From: Candidatus Amunia macphersoniae
Lineage (GTDB): Bacteria > Chloroflexota > Dormibacteria > Aeolococcales > Aeolococcaceae
NCBI GenBank assembly: GCA_016464795.1
Contig: JAEKNN010000024.1
Location: 1-38,784, forward strand
Length of the DNA stretch: 38,784 bases
Reading direction: 5' to 3'
Part shown: in pieces, positions 8,618 to 17,493 of the stretch
Layout: every line of letters begins with the position of its first letter
Position numbering within the stretch: position 1 is the first letter of the stretch
The notes under the pieces: model-generated
What the model saw: the letters and a program-made list of their open reading frames with translations, nothing else
What the model was told of the DNA's origin: nothing
Database searches by the model: none
Program-made: the position numbers and the translations under genes

Positions 8618-9600
8618 GTGGGGCCCCGCTGGAGCGCATCCTGATTGCGGGCGGAGCCGGCTTCATCGGCAGCTACTTCGTCGATCGCCTTCTCGCCGAG
8701 CCCGGTGTGCGCCGGGTCACGGTGTATGACAACTTCACGTCCGGCCGTGAATGGCATCTGCGACAGCACGCGGCTGACCAGCGGCTGACCATCGTCCGGG
8801 CAGACATCCAGGACACCGAGGCCCTGACCGCGGCGATGCGCGGGCACGACACCGCCATCCATCTCGCCTCCAACCCCGACATCGCCAAGGCCATGACCGA
8901 GCCCACCGTCGACTTTCATGAAGGGACGGTTCTCACCCACAACGTCGTCGAGGCGATGCGTGTGGCCGGGGTGGGGACGATCCTCTATGCCTCGGGCAGC
9001 GGGGTGTACGGTGACATCGGCGACACCGAGGCCGATGAGGACATGGGCCCGCTCATCCCGGTGTCCACGTACGGCGCCAGCAAGCTGGCCGGGGAGGCCC
9101 TGATCGCTTCGTACTGCTACATGTTCGGGCTTCGCGGCCGGGTCTTCAGATTCGGCAACGTGGTCGGCCCGCGCCAGACTCACGGGGTGGGCTTCGATTT
9201 CGTGCGCCGCCTTCTCGCCGACGCCGCACGGTTGCGCATCCTCGGTGACGGCAACCAGAGCAAGTCCTACGTCGACATCCAGGACGTGGTCAGCGCGGTG
9301 CTGCTGGCCGCTCGCGAGGAACGGCAGCCATTTCGCGCCTACAACGTGGCCACCGGTGACTACATCACAGTGGCCGAGATCGCCGATCTGGCGGTCGAGG
9401 TCGTCGGTCGCCCCCGGGGTGACACCGCCTTCGACTACACCGGCGGGTCTCGGGGCTGGAAGGGGGATGTGCCGGTGATCCGGCTGAACACCTCGCGCAT
9501 CCGCGCGCTGGGCTGGAGCAACGCGCGCACCTCGCGCGAAGCGCTGCTGGAGTCGATGCGCGCGATGCTTCCCCTCGCCAGGTCGGGCGCCTTCGGATGA
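8614..9600 (+). CDS. NAD-dependent epimerase/dehydratase (extended SDR)
   Basis: 328 aa; ATG 8614 overlaps the isomerase stop (ATGA), so the two are translationally coupled. N-terminal Rossmann motif ILIAGGAGFIGSYFVD, then TVYDNFTSG, HLASNPD and the active site ASGSGVYGD plus STYGASKLAGE (YxxxK). FRFGNVVGPRQTHGV and GDGNQSKSYVDIQDVV are typical of GalE-like sugar epimerases. Within this operon a nucleotide-heptose epimerase or other tailoring of the activated sugar is the simplest role; the exact substrate cannot be read from sequence. Confidence 0.85.
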   Translation: MSGAPLERILIAGGAGFIGSYFVDRLLAEPGVRRVTVYDNFTSGREWHLRQHAADQRLTIVRADIQDTEALTAAMRGHDTAIHLASNPDIAKAMTEPTVDFHEGTVLTHNVVEAMRVAGVGTILYASGSGVYGDIGDTEADEDMGPLIPVSTYGASKLAGEALIASYCYMFGLRGRVFRFGNVVGPRQTHGVGFDFVRRLLADAARLRILGDGNQSKSYVDIQDVVSAVLLAAREERQPFRAYNVATGDYITVAEIADLAVEVVGRPRGDTAFDYTGGSRGWKGDVPVIRLNTSRIRALGWSNARTSREALLESMRAMLPLARSGAFG

Positions 9601-9620
9601 ACGGATGACGGGATGAGCGG

Positions 9621-10934
9621 ATGGCCGGAGACCAGATGACCCCCCGGCCCGCGGTGTTCCTGGACCGAGACGGTGTGCTCACCGAGTCGGTCGTGGTCGA
9701 CGGCGTGCCTCGACCAGCCCACTCCGACGGCACGCTGCTGCCGCTTCGGCCGGGTGTGGAGGAGGCGTGCGCACGCCTGCGCCGGGCAGGGCTGCTGCTC
9801 ATCTGCGTCAGCAACCAGCCGGATGTCGCACGCGGCACTGCCGACATCGAGAGCGTGAATGCGACCAACCGCGAGTTGCGCGCTGCGTTGAACCTCGACG
9901 CCGTCCTGGTCTGCCCTCACGATGACAGGGATGGCTGCGAGTGCCGCAAGCCGCTTCCCGGCATGCTGCTGGCAGCCGCTGACAGCCTCGACGTCGACCT
10001 CGCCCGCAGTGTCATGGTCGGTGATCGCTGGCGAGACATCGAGGCGGGGAGAAGGGCCGGTGTCACCACCATCTTCATCGACAACCGATACGATGAACGT
10101 CAGCCGAATCGTCCGGACATCACGGGGCCTGGGCTTCTGGACGTCGTCCCGCAAATTCTCCAGGTTGCTCTGAGGATCACCATGAGAGATGCCACCCTCG
10201 ATCGCCCCGCCGCGGAGACTCTGAGCCCCAGCGATCTCGCCGTCGAGATCTTCGCCGACGGCGCCGACCGCGCCTCGATCCTGCAGCTGGCGGCCAACCC
10301 GCTCATCAAGGGCTTCACCACCAACCCCACTCTGATGCGCGCGGTCGGCGTCACCGACTACGAGGGCTTCGCTCACGAGGTGCTCACCGCAGTCCCGGGG
10401 ATGCCTGTGTCCTTCGAGGTGTTCGCCGACGACTTCGACGAGATGGAGCGTCAGGCCCGACGCATCGCGGAGTGGGGGGACAACGTCTACGTGAAGATCC
10501 CGGTCACCGACACCAAGGGCAGGCCAACCGATCGAGTGGTCAGCACCCTCAGCGAGGAGGGTGTGCAGCTCAACGTCACGGCTCTGTTCACCGTCGAGCA
10601 GGTGCGCTGGGTGGTGGATGCGCTCGCCGGTGGCCCGCGCGCCTTCATCTCGGTGTTCGCCGGCCGCATTGCCGACAGCGGCCGCGACCCCATCCCGATC
10701 ATGGTCGACAGCCTCGAGGTGATGGCGGCCCACCCCAACCTCAAGCTGATCTGGGCCAGCCCGCGCGAGATCCTCAACATCGTGCAAGCCGACCAGATCG
10801 GCTGTCACGTCATCACGGTGACCCACGATCTGCTCAAGAAGCTGTCCAGCATCGGCAAGGATCTCGACGAGTTCTCGCTCGACACAGTGCGGATGTTCCA
10901 TCGCGACGCCGCCAGCGCCGGTTTCACGCTCTGA
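9621..10934 (+). CDS. Fusion: GmhB-like HAD phosphatase plus transaldolase
   Basis: 437 aa in one unbroken frame. Residues about 8-180 are a HAD-IIIA phosphatase: FLDRDGVL (D15, D17), CVSNQPDVARG, the zinc-type CPHDDRDGCECRKPLPGM and MVGDRWRDIEAG, as in heptose 1,7-bisphosphate phosphatase GmhB. Residues about 205-437 are a TalB/TalC-type transaldolase: EIFADGAD, FTTNPTLM, VYVKIPVTD with Schiff-base K292, LNVTALFT, SVFAGRIADSGRD and ITVTHDLLKKL. The fusion joins sedoheptulose-7-phosphate supply to a later step. An in-frame ATG at 10182 (residue 188) follows GAGGATCACC, so a separate transaldolase may also be made. The start may be ATG 9621 or ATG 9636 (GGAG 5 nt upstream). Confidence 0.85.
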   Translation: MAGDQMTPRPAVFLDRDGVLTESVVVDGVPRPAHSDGTLLPLRPGVEEACARLRRAGLLLICVSNQPDVARGTADIESVNATNRELRAALNLDAVLVCPHDDRDGCECRKPLPGMLLAAADSLDVDLARSVMVGDRWRDIEAGRRAGVTTIFIDNRYDERQPNRPDITGPGLLDVVPQILQVALRITMRDATLDRPAAETLSPSDLAVEIFADGADRASILQLAANPLIKGFTTNPTLMRAVGVTDYEGFAHEVLTAVPGMPVSFEVFADDFDEMERQARRIAEWGDNVYVKIPVTDTKGRPTDRVVSTLSEEGVQLNVTALFTVEQVRWVVDALAGGPRAFISVFAGRIADSGRDPIPIMVDSLEVMAAHPNLKLIWASPREILNIVQADQIGCHVITVTHDLLKKLSSIGKDLDEFSLDTVRMFHRDAASAGFTL

Positions 10935-11719
10935 CCGCGCAGGGCGCTTCCAGGGACGACTGGGACAGTCACTGGCGCCAGTACGCGAACACGGCCGAGG
11001 ACAATCCGGCCGAGATCATGCGCGCCCAGCTGGTCCAGCGCTTCCTGCTCATGACGCCCACCAGCCGGGTGGTCGACATCGGCAGCGGGCAGGGGGACGT
11101 CGCGGCGATGCTCACGCGGGCTCACCCGCAGGCCGAGGTTCTCGGGGTGGAGCTCAGCGCCGAGGGCGTCTCCATCGCCAGCGGCAAGGTGCCCTCGGCC
11201 AGGTTCGTGCAGCGTGATCTCCTCGCCGAGGCACCCGTTCCCGCGGACCTGGCCGGGTTTGGCGAGCTGGCGGTGTGCTCAGAGGTGCTCGAGCACGTGG
11301 ACGACCCCTCGCGTCTGTTGCGCAACGCGACCGACTATCTCGCCCCCGGGTGTCGCGTGGTCATCACAGTGCCGGGGGGACCGATGTCGGCGTTCGATCG
11401 CCACATCGGCCATCGCCGCCACCACACCGCGGCCTCACTGCGCGCCATCATCGATCGAGCCGGGCTGGAGACGGTGGCCGTGTTCCGCGCCGGATTCCCC
11501 TTCTTCAACCTCTACCGGCTGACTGTCATCCTCCGCGGCAGCAGCCTCATCGACGACGTCTCGGCACAGAGCCAGGGAAAGGCCGGCTCGACCCTGGCAT
11601 CACTGGTGATGCGCGTCTTTCGCTGGTTGTTTCGATTCAACCTCACCAGCAGCCCGTGGGGATGGCAGATGGTGGGCATCGCCCGCGTTCCAAGAGCGGG
11701 ACCCGCCGGGACCGTCTGA
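10931..11719 (+). CDS. Class I SAM-dependent methyltransferase
   Basis: About 262 aa. Motifs: DDWDSHWRQYA near the N-terminus (common in sugar-cluster methyltransferases), VVDIGSGQGDVA (SAM motif I), VLGVELS, ELAVCSEVLEHVDDP and LAPGCRVVITVPGG, with a more hydrophobic C-terminus (RVFRWLFRFNLTSSPWGW). The start is unusual. No ATG or GTG lies in frame before the DDWDSHW motif; CTG 10931 overlaps the transaldolase TGA (CTGA) and would allow coupled initiation. ATG 11018 would lose the motif. It probably methylates a sugar or lipid-linked glycan made by the cluster. Confidence 0.8.
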   Translation: MTAQGASRDDWDSHWRQYANTAEDNPAEIMRAQLVQRFLLMTPTSRVVDIGSGQGDVAAMLTRAHPQAEVLGVELSAEGVSIASGKVPSARFVQRDLLAEAPVPADLAGFGELAVCSEVLEHVDDPSRLLRNATDYLAPGCRVVITVPGGPMSAFDRHIGHRRHHTAASLRAIIDRAGLETVAVFRAGFPFFNLYRLTVILRGSSLIDDVSAQSQGKAGSTLASLVMRVFRWLFRFNLTSSPWGWQMVGIARVPRAGPAGTV

Positions 11720-11723
11720 GCCG

Positions 11724-12704
11724 GTGCTCATCACGCGCACACCGCTGCGCATCTCTCTTGGAGGCGGCGGAACCGACCTGCCCTCGTACTACCTGCGCCA
11801 CGGCGGCGTGGTGGTGTCCGCGGCCATCGACAAGTACATCTTCATCGCCATCAACCGCACCTTCACCGACGACTACTTCATCAAGTATTCCGACATGGAG
11901 CGGACACGATCGGTGGCGGAGATCAGGCACCCGATCGTCCGCGAGGCACTGTCGATGCACGACGTCGGACCCGGCCTCGAGTTGGTCAGCCTCGCCGACA
12001 TCCCGTCCGGCACCGGGTTGGGATCCTCCGGCAGCTTCACCGTGGGATTGCTCCGGGCCCTCTACGCCTTCAAGCGCGAGCACGTCGCCGCCGGCGAGCT
12101 CGCCGAGGAAGCCTGTCGCATCGAGATCGACAGGCTGGGCCGGTCCGGAGGCAAGCAGGACCAGTACATCGCTTCGTACGGCGGCATCACCTGCTTCGAG
12201 TTCTCCACCGACGGCCACGTCCAGGTGTCGCCGCTGATGATCTCGCAGGCAACGCTCCACGACCTCGAGGAGCACATGCTGCTCTTCTTCACAGGCTACT
12301 CCCGCGATGCCGACACCATGCTGACCGACCAGAGGCAGAAGACCGAGGCCGGCGACACCGCGATGATCGACAACCTCGCGTCCATCGCCGGCATCGGCAG
12401 GCGGATCAAGGACGCGCTGGAACGAGGTGACACCCTGGAGTTCGCCGCGTTGATGCACGAGCATTGGCAGCTGAAGCGCCGCCGCACGCCGGGAATGTCC
12501 ACCAGCGCCACCGACGGCTGGCACGACCTGGCGATGGCCAACGGGGCACTCGGCGGCAAGCTGGTCGGGGCCGGAGCCGGGGGGTTTCTGCTCTTCTACA
12601 CGCCCGAGCCGGCGCGATTGCGGCTGGCCCTGGCGCGGGAAAGCCTGAGCGAGGTGCGCTTCCACTTCGACTTCGACGGTTCGACAACCGTCACCAGGGG
12701 CTGA
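11724..12704 (+). CDS. hddA: GHMP kinase, HddA-like (heptose 7-phosphate kinase)
   Basis: 326 aa from GTG 11724, 4 nt after the previous stop. The N-terminus LITRTPLRISLGGGGTDLPSYY is characteristic of HddA and related sugar kinases; the GHMP ATP loop is IPSGTGLGSSGSFTVGLL; GGKQDQYIASYGG and GGKLVGAGAGGFLLFY complete the fold. HddA phosphorylates D-glycero-D-manno-heptose 7-phosphate at C1, giving the alpha-1,7-bisphosphate of the GDP-heptose route. This subclass, next to a GmhA-like and an HddC-like gene, argues for GDP-heptose rather than ADP-heptose, which uses a bifunctional HldE. Confidence 0.85.
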   Translation: MLITRTPLRISLGGGGTDLPSYYLRHGGVVVSAAIDKYIFIAINRTFTDDYFIKYSDMERTRSVAEIRHPIVREALSMHDVGPGLELVSLADIPSGTGLGSSGSFTVGLLRALYAFKREHVAAGELAEEACRIEIDRLGRSGGKQDQYIASYGGITCFEFSTDGHVQVSPLMISQATLHDLEEHMLLFFTGYSRDADTMLTDQRQKTEAGDTAMIDNLASIAGIGRRIKDALERGDTLEFAALMHEHWQLKRRRTPGMSTSATDGWHDLAMANGALGGKLVGAGAGGFLLFYTPEPARLRLALARESLSEVRFHFDFDGSTTVTRG

Positions 12705-12705
12705 G

Positions 12706-13503
12706 GTGCTTCCCTGTGTCGTCCTGGCCGGAGGTCTGGGCACCCGGATGCGCCCGATCACAGAGACCGTGCCCAAGTCGTTGATCCCGGTGCTGGGCAG
12801 GCCATTCGCCGAGCTCCAGCTGGAGTGGCTGGCGGACGAGGGGGTGGACCGCGTGGTCTACAGCATCGGCTTCAAAGGCGGGTTGATCCGCGACGCGCTG
12901 GGTGCGGGAGAACGGTTCGGCGTCGGCATCGAGTACGTCGACGAGGGCGACGATCTGCGCGGGTCCGGCGGCGCGCTGCGGCTGGCGCTGGACCTGGGGG
13001 TGTTGCCCGAGGAGTTCTTCATCCTCTACGGCGATTCGTATCTCACCGTGTCGCTCGGGGAGGTGGAGCGCAGCTGGCATGCCTCAGGGTTGGCCGCGAT
13101 CATGACGGTGATGCGCAACCAGGGCCGGTGGGACCGCAGCAACGCCACCTTCCATGACGGCCGGGTTAGCTACGACAAGAGCGCGCGAACCGGGTCCGGC
13201 AGCGCCCCAGGCACGCCGGGTGTTGCCCGGGATGGCAGCTCCGTCCGGACCCAGGGTGAGATGGAGTGGATCGACTACGGCCTCTCCGCGACGTCCTCGG
13301 AGGTGATCGCCGGCTGGTTGCAGCCGGGCCAGCGTGGCGATCTGGCCGACCTCTTCCACCGGCTCAGCACCGAGGGCAGGGTGGCCGGCTTCGAGGTGAC
13401 CCGGCGCTTCTACGAGATCGGCTCGCCGGCCGGGCTGGAAGAGCTCGAGGAGCATCTGCGCGACCACGTGCATCGGGTGGTCGCGCCCGACGAGACGCGA
13501 TGA
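12706..13503 (+). CDS. hddC: Nucleotidyltransferase, HddC-like (heptose 1-phosphate guanylyltransferase candidate)
   Basis: 265 aa from GTG 12706, which overlaps the kinase end region. It has the sugar-nucleotidyltransferase signature LAGGLGTRMRPITETVPKSL (GGxGTR, then PK), a catalytic-type FFILYGDSYL, and EWIDYGLSA with FYEIGSPAGLEELE near the end. HddC forms GDP-D-glycero-alpha-D-manno-heptose from the 1-phosphate and GTP; the nucleotide preference here is inferred from neighbours. A Gly/Ser/Ala-rich insert (residues about 163-184) lies before EMEWIDYG and may be a loop not found in most relatives. The stop overlaps the next ATG (ATGA). Confidence 0.8.
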   Translation: MLPCVVLAGGLGTRMRPITETVPKSLIPVLGRPFAELQLEWLADEGVDRVVYSIGFKGGLIRDALGAGERFGVGIEYVDEGDDLRGSGGALRLALDLGVLPEEFFILYGDSYLTVSLGEVERSWHASGLAAIMTVMRNQGRWDRSNATFHDGRVSYDKSARTGSGSAPGTPGVARDGSSVRTQGEMEWIDYGLSATSSEVIAGWLQPGQRGDLADLFHRLSTEGRVAGFEVTRRFYEIGSPAGLEELEEHLRDHVHRVVAPDETR

Positions 13504-14138
13504 CGCAGGCGCCCCAGCGCGACCTGCGCTCACGCTCGTTCGGCCAGGACTACACACCCACACCCGTGGACCGCTTCGGGGTCTGGCTCTCGGCGCGCCG
13601 GATGCACCGCGCCAGCGGAGGTTTCCAGGGCATGCGGGTCGCCGACGTCGGCTGCGGCTACCACGCCAGCTTCGCTCGAACGCTGATCCCGGTGGTCCGG
13701 TCGTTGGTCCTCGTCGACCTCTCGCTCTCTGCGGACCTCAAGGCGAGGCCGGCTGTGCGGGCGATCGAGGGCAGGCTGCCCCAGGCGCTGGAGGAGATTC
13801 CCACGGGCTCGCTCGACGTGGTCATGTGCAACTCGGTGGTCGAGCACCTGTGGACGCCGCAGGACACCATCGCCGAGCTCGCTCGGATCACTGCTACCGG
13901 CGGCGTCCTGCTCATCAACGTGCCCAGCTGGCGGGGCAAGTGGTTCCTGGAGCTGGCCGCGTTCCGCCTCGGCGTCAGCCCACCTGATGAGATGAACGAC
14001 CACACCATGTACTACGACCCCCGCGACCTGTGGCCGCTGCTGCGTCACGCCGGGTTCCGGCCCGACCACATCCGCTGCTTTCGCCACAAGTTCGGGTTGA
14101 ACACGTTTGCGGTGTGCCGCAAGGAGGGGGACGGCTGA
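13500..14138 (+). CDS. Class I SAM-dependent methyltransferase, last gene of the sugar operon
   Basis: 212 aa; ATG 13500 overlaps the nucleotidyltransferase stop by four bases. SAM motif I is MRVADVGCGYHASFA (about 41-55); then LVLVDLSLSAD, LDVVMCNSVVEHLWTP and ATGGVLLINVPSW. The C-terminal half (DEMNDHTMYYDPRDLWPLLRHAGF) resembles glycan-cluster methyltransferases. It is the third methyltransferase in the cluster, so the final product is probably heavily O-methylated. A large hairpin element starts 10 nt after its stop. Confidence 0.8.
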   Translation: MTQAPQRDLRSRSFGQDYTPTPVDRFGVWLSARRMHRASGGFQGMRVADVGCGYHASFARTLIPVVRSLVLVDLSLSADLKARPAVRAIEGRLPQALEEIPTGSLDVVMCNSVVEHLWTPQDTIAELARITATGGVLLINVPSWRGKWFLELAAFRLGVSPPDEMNDHTMYYDPRDLWPLLRHAGFRPDHIRCFRHKFGLNTFAVCRKEGDG

Positions 14139-14147
14139 AGAGCGGCG

Positions 14148-14287
14148 GCGTTGGGGGTGGGGACGTCGTCATGGCGCTTCGAGCAGGCTTCGCGGGCAGT
14201 GGCGTCGCTGCGCGCTCGCGCAGCGAGCGCTTCGCTCCTCGGCCCGCTGCAGAACTTGCGCCAGGACGACGTCCCCACCCCCAACGC
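14148..14287. repeat. Structured inverted-repeat element, copy 1
   Basis: Arms 14148-14177 and 14258-14287 pair at 29 of 30 positions (one A.G mismatch, at position 24). The 80-nt inside starts TTCGAGCAGGCTTCG and ends CTGCAGAACTT. Between these are GCGGGC/GCCCGC and CGCTGCGC/GCGCAGCG hairpins. The second copy (34737-34882) has the same layout and near-identical inner strands, but quite different arm sequences. No T-run follows, so it is not a standard intrinsic terminator. It sits 10 nt after the last gene of the heptose operon. Confidence 0.8.
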
Positions 14288-14379
14288 TTCCCTTCAGTCC
14301 AGGGTGAGAGGCTGCGCGGGCGCTGACGGCGCTGCGATCTCGCCACCGGACGGCCATCGTCCGTGCCCTGCGAGCGCGG

Positions 14380-14391
14380 TAGAGTGCGAGC
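14380..14391 (+). promoter_or_regulatory. -10 box for a leaderless start
   Basis: TAGAGT at 14380-14385 and then exactly 6 nt before GTG 14392. Transcription would begin at or beside the start codon. There is no purine-rich ribosome site upstream, which fits. Confidence 0.6.
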
Positions 14392-15162
14392 GTGGCGTCT
14401 TCCCAGGCTGCTAGTCACATCCATCAGCTGCTCGACGAGCACTGGACCGCGACGCTCAACGTGGAGCAGTCGGTGTGGCGCGACGCCGACGTGGTGGTGG
14501 CGTCCCACCCCGAGCCCTCTCACACCGACCATGTCTACCTGATCCGTCGCGAGGACAGCTGCATCATCGTGGTGCCGCAGGCGCTGGTCGGCAGCACCAC
14601 CATCGCGTGCGCCTCCTGGCCGTCAGCCGCCGTCTTCGACCGAGCCTTCGTGCGCACCCTGTACGGCGATGCCGTGTCGAGCATCCACGGCCCGTTCTGG
14701 CTCGGCTACGCCACCCAGGACACCTTCCACCCTGTCGATTCCCGGGGCGCGCGACTCCTCGGCGAGGCACCGCCCGACCAGGACGGTCTCAGTGCCATGC
14801 GCACAATGGTGAGCGAGAACGAGTGGATCGACGCCGGATTCGAGATCCCAGCCGCGCAGGCGTACGGCTGCTTCGTGGACGACGAGCTGGTGTGTGCGGG
14901 CACGCTGACACCGTTCCGCGGCGTTCCCGCCAACATCGGCGTGCTCACCCACCCCGGTCATCGCAACCAGGGTTTCGGTGCCGCCATGCTCAGCGCCCTG
15001 ACCGCCAAAGCCCTCAGCCACAGCCCGGCTGCCCAGTGCCGAGTCCTGGACGAGAACGGTGCGGCGGTGCGCATGGCGCGACTCCTCGGCTACGTCGAGG
15101 ACGGCCGAAGCCTCGAGGTGGTGCTCCAGGTGCACCCGAGCGGAGACGGGTTCAGGGGCTGA
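14392..15162 (+). CDS. GNAT-family N-acetyltransferase
   Basis: 256 aa from GTG 14392, supported by the leaderless -10 box. The C-terminal half has the GNAT acetyl-CoA loop as HPGHRNQGFGAAMLSAL (R/QxxGxG/A) and ends with the usual ENGAAVRMARLLGYVEDG strand-helix. The N-terminal half (residues 1-130) is a less conserved domain seen in two-domain actinobacterial acetyltransferases. The substrate is unknown. It stands alone: upstream is the hairpin element and downstream is a convergent operon. Confidence 0.75.
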   Translation: MASSQAASHIHQLLDEHWTATLNVEQSVWRDADVVVASHPEPSHTDHVYLIRREDSCIIVVPQALVGSTTIACASWPSAAVFDRAFVRTLYGDAVSSIHGPFWLGYATQDTFHPVDSRGARLLGEAPPDQDGLSAMRTMVSENEWIDAGFEIPAAQAYGCFVDDELVCAGTLTPFRGVPANIGVLTHPGHRNQGFGAAMLSALTAKALSHSPAAQCRVLDENGAAVRMARLLGYVEDGRSLEVVLQVHPSGDGFRG

Positions 15163-15214
15163 CCCGCCACCGGGCATTGACCGCCCGACGCCCCACAGCG
15201 GACTGACCTGTTGA

Positions 15215-16198
15215 TCAGCGGTTGACTGCGGCCATGTCCCAGTGGCGCTGGCCCCTGACCGCATCGCGCGGGATGGCGGCATCGAGCTGAGCGATCTCGT
15301 CAGCGCTCAGCTGGACGTCCGCCGCAGCCGCGTTCTCCGCCACCCGCGAGGCCTTCTTGGTGCCGGGGATGGGCACCACGCCGTCGCCTCGATGGAGCAG
15401 CCACGCCAGAGCCAGCTGAGCCGCTGTCACTCCACGCCCGGCCGCCAGGCTCGCCACGCGCTGCGCCAGGGCCACGTTGGCGTCGAGGTTCTCCTCCGCG
15501 AACCGCGGGAAGCGGGCGCGCCGGACGTCGTCGGCCGCTATCGATTCACTTCCGGCGATGGTCCCGGTGAGCAGGCCTCGCCCCAGCGGGCTGTAGGCGA
15601 CCAGGCCGATGCCCAGCTCGCGCAGTGCCGGCAGCACCTCGTCCTCCATGTCCCGCGCGAACAGCGAGTACTCGCTCTGCACGGCGGTGATCGGATGGAC
15701 GGCATCGGCGCGGCGGATGGTGGATGCGGCCGCCTCGGAGAGACCGATGAAGCGCACCTTGCCAGCTCCCACCAGCGTGGCCATGGCTCCGACGGTCTCC
15801 TCGATGGGGACATTGGCATCGACCCGGTGCTGGTAGTACAGGTCGATGTGATCGGTGCCCAGGCGTGCCAGGCTGGCCTCGCACGCGCTGCGCACGTGCT
15901 CGGGTGTCCCGTTGATCGTCTGGCTCCCGTCGGGCAGGCGCTGAAACCCGAACTTGGTGGCCAGGACCACACGATCCCGCCGGCCCGCGATCGCTCTGCC
16001 CACCAATTGCTCATTGGTGAACGGCCCGTACATGTCCGCGGTGTCGAGAAAGTCGACACCGAGCTCGAGTGCGCGATGAATGGTGGCGATTCCCTCGTTC
16101 TCGTCGCGATCCGCCGCCGACCCGTAGAAGTCGGACATGCCCATGCAGCCGAGTCCGATCGCCGACACCTCGAGATCCCTGAGCTTGCGTCGCTTCAT
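15215..16198 (-). CDS. Aldo-keto reductase
   Basis: 327 aa from ATG 16198, which overlaps the NDH stop (ATGA); a longer frame upstream is not needed. Motifs: [30 protein letters not shown] (catalytic D and Y), VVLATKFGF (K), DLYYQHRVD (H) and [10 protein letters not shown], ending [17 protein letters not shown] (NADPH site). It is the AKR13-like subgroup that reduces aldehydes and ketones with NADPH. As last gene of the MarR-MFS-NDH operon it probably detoxifies reactive carbonyls or quinones. Confidence 0.9.
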   Translation of the reverse strand: MKRRKLRDLEVSAIGLGCMGMSDFYGSAADRDENEGIATIHRALELGVDFLDTADMYGPFTNEQLVGRAIAGRRDRVVLATKFGFQRLPDGSQTINGTPEHVRSACEASLARLGTDHIDLYYQHRVDANVPIEETVGAMATLVGAGKVRFIGLSEAAASTIRRADAVHPITAVQSEYSLFARDMEDEVLPALRELGIGLVAYSPLGRGLLTGTIAGSESIAADDVRRARFPRFAEENLDANVALAQRVASLAAGRGVTAAQLALAWLLHRGDGVVPIPGTKKASRVAENAAAADVQLSADEIAQLDAAIPRDAVRGQRHWDMAAVNR

Positions 16199-17472
16199 CC
16201 TGCTGCCTCCGTTGGTTCGCGCGTGGGTTGTTCTCGCGACGCACCGGTGATCAATCGCACCGGACGATCCTCGAGAAGATAGTTCCATCCCCAGTTGATG
16301 AGCACAACCGCCTTGCTCCGGAAGGTGATGATGTAGGTGAGGTGGACGAAAAGCCACATCAGCCAGCCGACGAAGCCCGCCACCCGGATCCGTCCCAGCT
16401 GGACCACAGCGACGTTCCGCCCCACAGTCGCCATCGTGCCCTTGTCACGGTAACCGAACGCGGCTGCCCGGCCTCCGGCGAGCATGGCAACTATGTTGCG
16501 GGCGGCCTGCTGGCCCTGCTGGATGGCGACGGGAGCGAGCATCGGCAGCGCCGTCCCTCGGTCCCTCACCTCCGCCATGTCGCCGATCACCTGGACTTCC
16601 TCGTGACCGGCCAGCTGCAGCGTCGGCCCCACCGCGACCCTGCCGCCCCGACCGACGTGGCTGAGCTGCTCGCCCAGCGTTGAGGCGCGCACCCCGGCCG
16701 TCCAGATCACGGTGGCCGCCTCGATGGCCAAGCCGTCATCGAGGGTGACGCCGCGCTCATCGGCGTGGTCGACCGTGCGTCCAAGCATGAGCTCCACCCC
16801 GCGCCGGCGCAGCACGGTGGCGGCCCGGGCACTGAGCGCCGGATGGAATGCGCTGAGCACCCGGTTGGCAGCTTCGACGACGATCACTCTCACCGGCGAG
16901 AAGTCGAGCCGCGGGAAGTCCTTCGGCAGCAGATGCGAGAACAGCTCGACGAGAGCACCCGCCAGCTCGACACCGGTGGGCCCCGCACCGGCGATGACGA
17001 AGGTGAGCATGCGGTGCTGCTCGCGCTCGTCAGAGCATTCCGCGGCGCGCTCGAACTGCGCGAGAACCATCGCCCGCAGCGCCAGCGCGTCGTCGAGGCT
17101 CTTCAGGCCGATGCTGTGCGCGGCGACGTCCTGGTGGCCGAAGTGGTTGGTCATGGCGCCCGCTGCCACCACCAGGTAGTCGTAGGCAAGCTCACCCGCG
17201 TCGGTTCGCACCACCCGCCGTTCGAGTTCGATGGCCTCCACCTCGGCCATGCGGACGTCGGTGTTGCGGTGGCCGCGAAGGATGCTTCGGATCGGATGGG
17301 CGATCTCCGATGGGTCGAGCAGCCCCGAGGCCACCTGATACAGGAGCGGCTGGAACAGGTGGTAGTTGTGCCTGTCAACCACCAGCACGTCGGCGTCCGC
17401 CTGGCGCAGAGCCCGGGCGGCGCTCAGGCCGCCGAAGCCGGCGCCAACGATGACCACGCGCGGCCGCGACAC
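16195..17472 (-). CDS. ndh: Type II NADH dehydrogenase (NDH-2)
   Basis: 425 aa from GTG 17472, behind GGAGG with 7-nt spacing. FAD Rossmann motif [33 protein letters not shown] (typical NDH-2), NAD-binding [17 protein letters not shown], and VIGDMAEV plus [18 protein letters not shown] (second FAD contact and quinone-site region). The C-terminal [17 protein letters not shown] membrane-associating segment is present. NDH-2 passes electrons from NADH to menaquinone or ubiquinone without pumping protons. It lies in an operon after the MFS gene (21-nt gap) and is probably under MarR control. Confidence 0.9.
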   Translation of the reverse strand: MSRPRVVIVGAGFGGLSAARALRQADADVLVVDRHNYHLFQPLLYQVASGLLDPSEIAHPIRSILRGHRNTDVRMAEVEAIELERRVVRTDAGELAYDYLVVAAGAMTNHFGHQDVAAHSIGLKSLDDALALRAMVLAQFERAAECSDEREQHRMLTFVIAGAGPTGVELAGALVELFSHLLPKDFPRLDFSPVRVIVVEAANRVLSAFHPALSARAATVLRRRGVELMLGRTVDHADERGVTLDDGLAIEAATVIWTAGVRASTLGEQLSHVGRGGRVAVGPTLQLAGHEEVQVIGDMAEVRDRGTALPMLAPVAIQQGQQAARNIVAMLAGGRAAAFGYRDKGTMATVGRNVAVVQLGRIRVAGFVGWLMWLFVHLTYIITFRSKAVVLINWGWNYLLEDRPVRLITGASREQPTREPTEAAG

Positions 17473-17493
17473 TGCGGTGCCTCCGTGATGCGC

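Noticed and set aside
9435..10901. Long minus-strand open frame (488 aa)
   Set aside because: Antisense shadow of the phosphatase-transaldolase fusion; no domain motifs, and high GC at third positions commonly opens this frame.
14148..14287. Plain intrinsic terminator
   Set aside because: An outer stem of 30 bp with an 80-nt structured interior and no T-run; the second copy shows a conserved internal loop.
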